Shown piece after piece: positions 61,577 to 64,000 of a stretch of DNA of 64,000 bases; positions within the stretch are counted from its first letter, which is position 1; every line of letters begins with the position of its first letter. The stretch comes from Clostridium aciditolerans. GTDB lineage: Bacteria; Bacillota; Clostridia; Clostridiales; Clostridiaceae. Under the pieces are notes generated by a model that made no database searches, was not told the DNA's origin, and saw only the letters and a list, made by a program, of their open reading frames with translations. A program made the translations under genes and the position numbers. Where the stretch lies: assembly GCF_016316925.1 (NCBI RefSeq), contig NZ_JAEEGB010000026.1:62001-126000 (forward strand). Reading direction: 5' to 3'.

Positions 61577-62818
61577 TTGAAAAGAATTTTATCTAGTATG
61601 CTTTTATTTATTTTTATTATTTTTACTGTAGGTTGTTCAAAAAATGCTCCCCAAAGCTCAAATACTGATAAAAGCAATTTTGATACTGTCCTAAAGAGTG
61701 CTAAAGGCACTACAGTAAACTTTTATGGCTGGGGTGGAGATGAAAGAACTAATAAGTGGATTGACACTAAGCTTGCCAAGTATGTGAAGGACAACTATGA
61801 TATCACTTTAAAAAGAGTACCTATGGATATCGACCAAATACTCAATAAAATGCTTGGTGAAAAACAAGCTGGAAGTAAAAAAGGGTCAATCGATTTAGTA
61901 TGGATAAATGGAGAAAACTTTTATACAGCTAAGAAAAATGATCTCTTATATGGACCTTTTGTTGATTATTTACCAAACTATAAAAAGTACGTAAATACAA
62001 ATTCCAACGATGTTAAGTATGACTTTGGATATGAAATAAAAGGCTATGAGGCACCCTATGGGAAAGCCCAATTTGTTCTTATAAACGATTCAGCAGTAAC
62101 ATCAGAGACTCCTAAAAACACAAAGGAACTTATGGAATTTGCAAAGAAATATAAAGGAAAAGTTACATACCCTGCACCACCTGATTTTACTGGTAGTGCT
62201 TTTGTAAGAAACGTGGTATACGATATAGTTGGATACGACAAACTCATGAGTGCAGGAAATGATAAGGAAAAAATAAGAGAAGCTGTAAAACCTGCAATGG
62301 ATTATCTTAAAGAATTAAAGCCATATCTTTGGAAAGAAGGAAAAACCTATCCTGCAAATATTGCACAGTTGGACAACATGTTTGCAGATAATGAATCAGT
62401 TATGACAATGTCCTACAATCCAAATTCAGTTGGAGGAATGATAGCATCAGGAAGATTTAAAGCTACTTCAAGGTCTTTTGTTTTTGATAAAGGAACAATA
62501 GGTAATACTCATTTTATTGCAATTCCATCTAATGCTTCTAATAAAGATGGAGCACTTGCAGTTATCAACGCAATACTTAGCGCAGAAATGCAAGCATCAA
62601 AATATGATCCTGCTAATTGGGGTGATTTGCCAGTTCTTGATTATGAAAAACTTGAAAAGAATGAAAAAGATCTTTTTGATAAGGTTCCTCTTGGAAAGGG
62701 TGTAATACCACAATCTGAGCTTTTAAAGAAGAGACTTCCTGAAATGCCAGCAGATACTATTCCTATAATAGAAGAAATATGGCAATCTGAAGTACTAGGA
62801 AGTGCTCCTAAGAAATGA
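61577..62818 (+). CDS. ABC importer substrate-binding lipoprotein (YnjB-like)
   Basis: A 413-residue lipoprotein: signal LLFIFIIFTVGCSK with lipobox TVGC, then a periplasmic-binding-protein fold. It resembles the E. coli YnjB family: NFYGWGGDERTNKWID, LNKMLGEKQAGS, IDLVWINGENFYTAKKNDLLYGP. YnjB's natural ligand is not established. I choose TTG 61577, six bases after GAGGTG, over the upstream GTG. It is followed by two permease genes with overlapping starts, so the unit is an importer operon; the ATPase gene would lie beyond the window. Confidence 0.83.
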   Translation: MKRILSSMLLFIFIIFTVGCSKNAPQSSNTDKSNFDTVLKSAKGTTVNFYGWGGDERTNKWIDTKLAKYVKDNYDITLKRVPMDIDQILNKMLGEKQAGSKKGSIDLVWINGENFYTAKKNDLLYGPFVDYLPNYKKYVNTNSNDVKYDFGYEIKGYEAPYGKAQFVLINDSAVTSETPKNTKELMEFAKKYKGKVTYPAPPDFTGSAFVRNVVYDIVGYDKLMSAGNDKEKIREAVKPAMDYLKELKPYLWKEGKTYPANIAQLDNMFADNESVMTMSYNPNSVGGMIASGRFKATSRSFVFDKGTIGNTHFIAIPSNASNKDGALAVINAILSAEMQASKYDPANWGDLPVLDYEKLEKNEKDLFDKVPLGKGVIPQSELLKKRLPEMPADTIPIIEEIWQSEVLGSAPKK

Positions 62819-63693
62819 TTTATTCAAAATTAAAGCCTTATATAATGGTACTTCCTGTAAGTTTACTCATGGTACTTTTTATATATGCACTGATAAATGG
62901 TCTGATACAAAGCTTCGGAATACTTCCTGCTGCAGGACTCACAAAATTCACCTTGCTTTACTATAAGGAAATTTTTACCAGAAGAGACATGATGTCGTCA
63001 TTATTTTTGAGTCTCTACATTTCCCTAGTATCATCCTTGATTGCGGTGATACTAGGTGTACTTATAAGTGCTGCAGCTTCTGCATCAGGAATCGTAAAAA
63101 AAAGATCCTTTCAGCTTCTAAAAGTGCCTATTATTCTTCCCCACACCGTTTCAGCACTGCTAATAATAAATGTATTTTCACAAAGCGGAATACTATCTAG
63201 ATTGTCTTATCATCTTGATATTATACATAATCAGCAGCAGTTTATTTCTTTAGTATTTGATAAAGGTTCCATTGGTATAATTCTTGCATATCTCTGGAAG
63301 GAGATACCTTTTGTTACACTAGTGGTGGTGACAATTATGGCAAATATAGATTCATCTTTAGGTGAGGCGGCAATAAATCTCGGTGCAACAAGGCTTAAGG
63401 CCTTTTTTAATATTACTCTACCTCTGTGCCTTCCTTCAATTGTTACTTCATTTATAATTGTATTTGCCTACTCTTTTGGTGCCTTTGAAATTCCTTTTTT
63501 ATTAGGAGCAACATCACCTAAATCACTACCGGTTTTGACATACCTTGAGTATACACATCCGGATTTGGCACACAGACCTTATGCTATGGTATTAAATAGT
63601 TTAATGACGACAATCTCAGTGCTGCTTACATACATTTACTATAAGATACTTCAAAGAAACCTTAAAAAGGTAGGTGTGGACACTAATGAATAA
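62815..63693 (+). CDS. ABC importer permease (YnjC-like, first half)
   Basis: A 292-residue inner-membrane permease with six helices. The cytoplasmic EAA loop is EAAINLGATRLKAFFNITLPL near residue 185, and the C-terminal half includes FAYSFGAFEIPFLLGATSP. It is typical of thiamine/polyamine/molybdate-class importers. The start overlaps the lipoprotein stop in ATGA, and its own end overlaps the next gene by 8 bases; this tight coupling is usual for subunits of one transporter. Confidence 0.85.
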   Translation: MIYSKLKPYIMVLPVSLLMVLFIYALINGLIQSFGILPAAGLTKFTLLYYKEIFTRRDMMSSLFLSLYISLVSSLIAVILGVLISAAASASGIVKKRSFQLLKVPIILPHTVSALLIINVFSQSGILSRLSYHLDIIHNQQQFISLVFDKGSIGIILAYLWKEIPFVTLVVVTIMANIDSSLGEAAINLGATRLKAFFNITLPLCLPSIVTSFIIVFAYSFGAFEIPFLLGATSPKSLPVLTYLEYTHPDLAHRPYAMVLNSLMTTISVLLTYIYYKILQRNLKKVGVDTNE

Positions 63694-64000
63694 GCATTAT
63701 ACTATAACAATGAAAATAATTATATATTTAAGCTTTTTTATTATACTTTTCCCCTTGGCTATTCTTTTAGTGTGGAGCTTTACAGGTATATGGCCTTGGC
63801 CAGACCTTTTTCCAAAAAGCTTCTCTTTAAGGGCCATTGGGGAATTATTTGGTGGTTATTCCGGCGCTATAAAAATTCTTTTTTCTAGCGTTCTTATTTC
63901 TATAGCTGTAGCACTACTTTCAATTGTAATAAGTATTCCTGCAGCTAGAGCTATTGTGCTATATGACTTTTTCGGCAGAAGCTTCATTAAGTTCGCTGTT
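63686..64000 (+). CDS. ABC importer permease, second (3' truncated by window edge)
   Basis: An open frame from ATG 63686 to the end of the window, 105 residues visible: MNKHYTITMKIIIYLSFFI, a second helix region LAVALLSIVISIPAARAIV-like, and a sequence pattern similar to the second permease of YnjC-type importers. It overlaps the previous permease gene by 8 bases. Confidence 0.75.
   Translation, partial: MNKHYTITMKIIIYLSFFIILFPLAILLVWSFTGIWPWPDLFPKSFSLRAIGELFGGYSGAIKILFSSVLISIAVALLSIVISIPAARAIVLYDFFGRSFIKFAV

Noticed and set aside
1-64000. tRNA or rRNA genes and prophage genes
   Set aside because: No tRNA-like GGTTCRANNC/cloverleaf, rRNA stretches or phage structural genes were noticed on either strand by eye.

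Overview
The window is AT-rich, densely coding DNA with strong GGAGG-type ribosome binding sites, a Spo0E-like sporulation phosphatase, an Hsp18-type heat-shock protein under a CtsR operator, a fused Nfn-type transhydrogenase and a vitamin B12-dependent diol dehydratase microcompartment. Together these point to an anaerobic spore-forming Clostridium (sensu stricto or close to it). The species cannot be fixed from sequence reading alone. No rRNA, tRNA, CRISPR array, phage or intact transposase was seen.

Layout. 1-2.2 kb: 3' part of a fused NADH/ferredoxin:NADP oxidoreductase. 2.3-2.7 kb: a small selenoprotein-like gene with an in-frame Cys-UGA and a one-base frameshift. 2.7-7.7 kb: a GNAT gene and a heterodimeric ABC exporter, divergent from a MerR regulator broken by an in-frame TAA. 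7.9-9.1 kb: a cation diffusion facilitator. 9.4-24.3 kb: a 16-gene minus-strand propanediol/glycerol microcompartment operon in the order pduA-B-C-D-E-G-H-K-L-(M-like)-N-O-P-S-T-gldA. It is interrupted by a MITE-like element between pduP and pduS and by a two-hairpin element between pduT and gldA. 24.5-26.5 kb: a divergent PocR-domain sensor kinase and an AraC-type response regulator, the likely switch for the operon. 26.7-29.1 kb: a molybdopterin oxidoreductase with a C_GCAxxG_C_C protein. 29.3-30.8 kb: an ArsS-like radical SAM gene with an AhpD/CMD partner.

31-61 kb is an ordinary Clostridium patchwork of short monocistronic or two-gene units: acetyltransferases, polysaccharide deacetylases, PlsY, MBL hydrolase, HxlR/amidohydrolase pair, DUF1697, Spo0E-like, Hsp18, AEC transporter, two AlaX editing proteins, PhzF, an FMN-binding membrane protein with its TetR, an XRE-cupin/EamA pair, a membrane acyltransferase with a MerR-type promoter, CoaD, and a SIMPL/PrcB exported pair. 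Several genes here are broken or have lost a normal start codon. 60-64 kb: PadR and nucleoside hydrolase genes, divergent from a YnjB/YnjC-like ABC importer that runs off the window.

How the parts fit. The pdu operon encodes a shell (PduA, B/B', K, N, T), the B12 enzyme (PduCDE), its reactivase (PduGH), B12 recycling (PduS, PduO), the oxidative branch (PduP, PduL) and a GldA-type dehydrogenase. No PduQ, PduJ, PduU, PduV, PduW or PduF is present in the window. The most unusual items are the frameshifted Cys-UGA gene, the hybrid gene at the pduM position, the repeat elements inside the pdu operon, two genes whose only well-spaced initiation codons are AUU or AUA, and the MerR-type promoters with 19-bp spacers.
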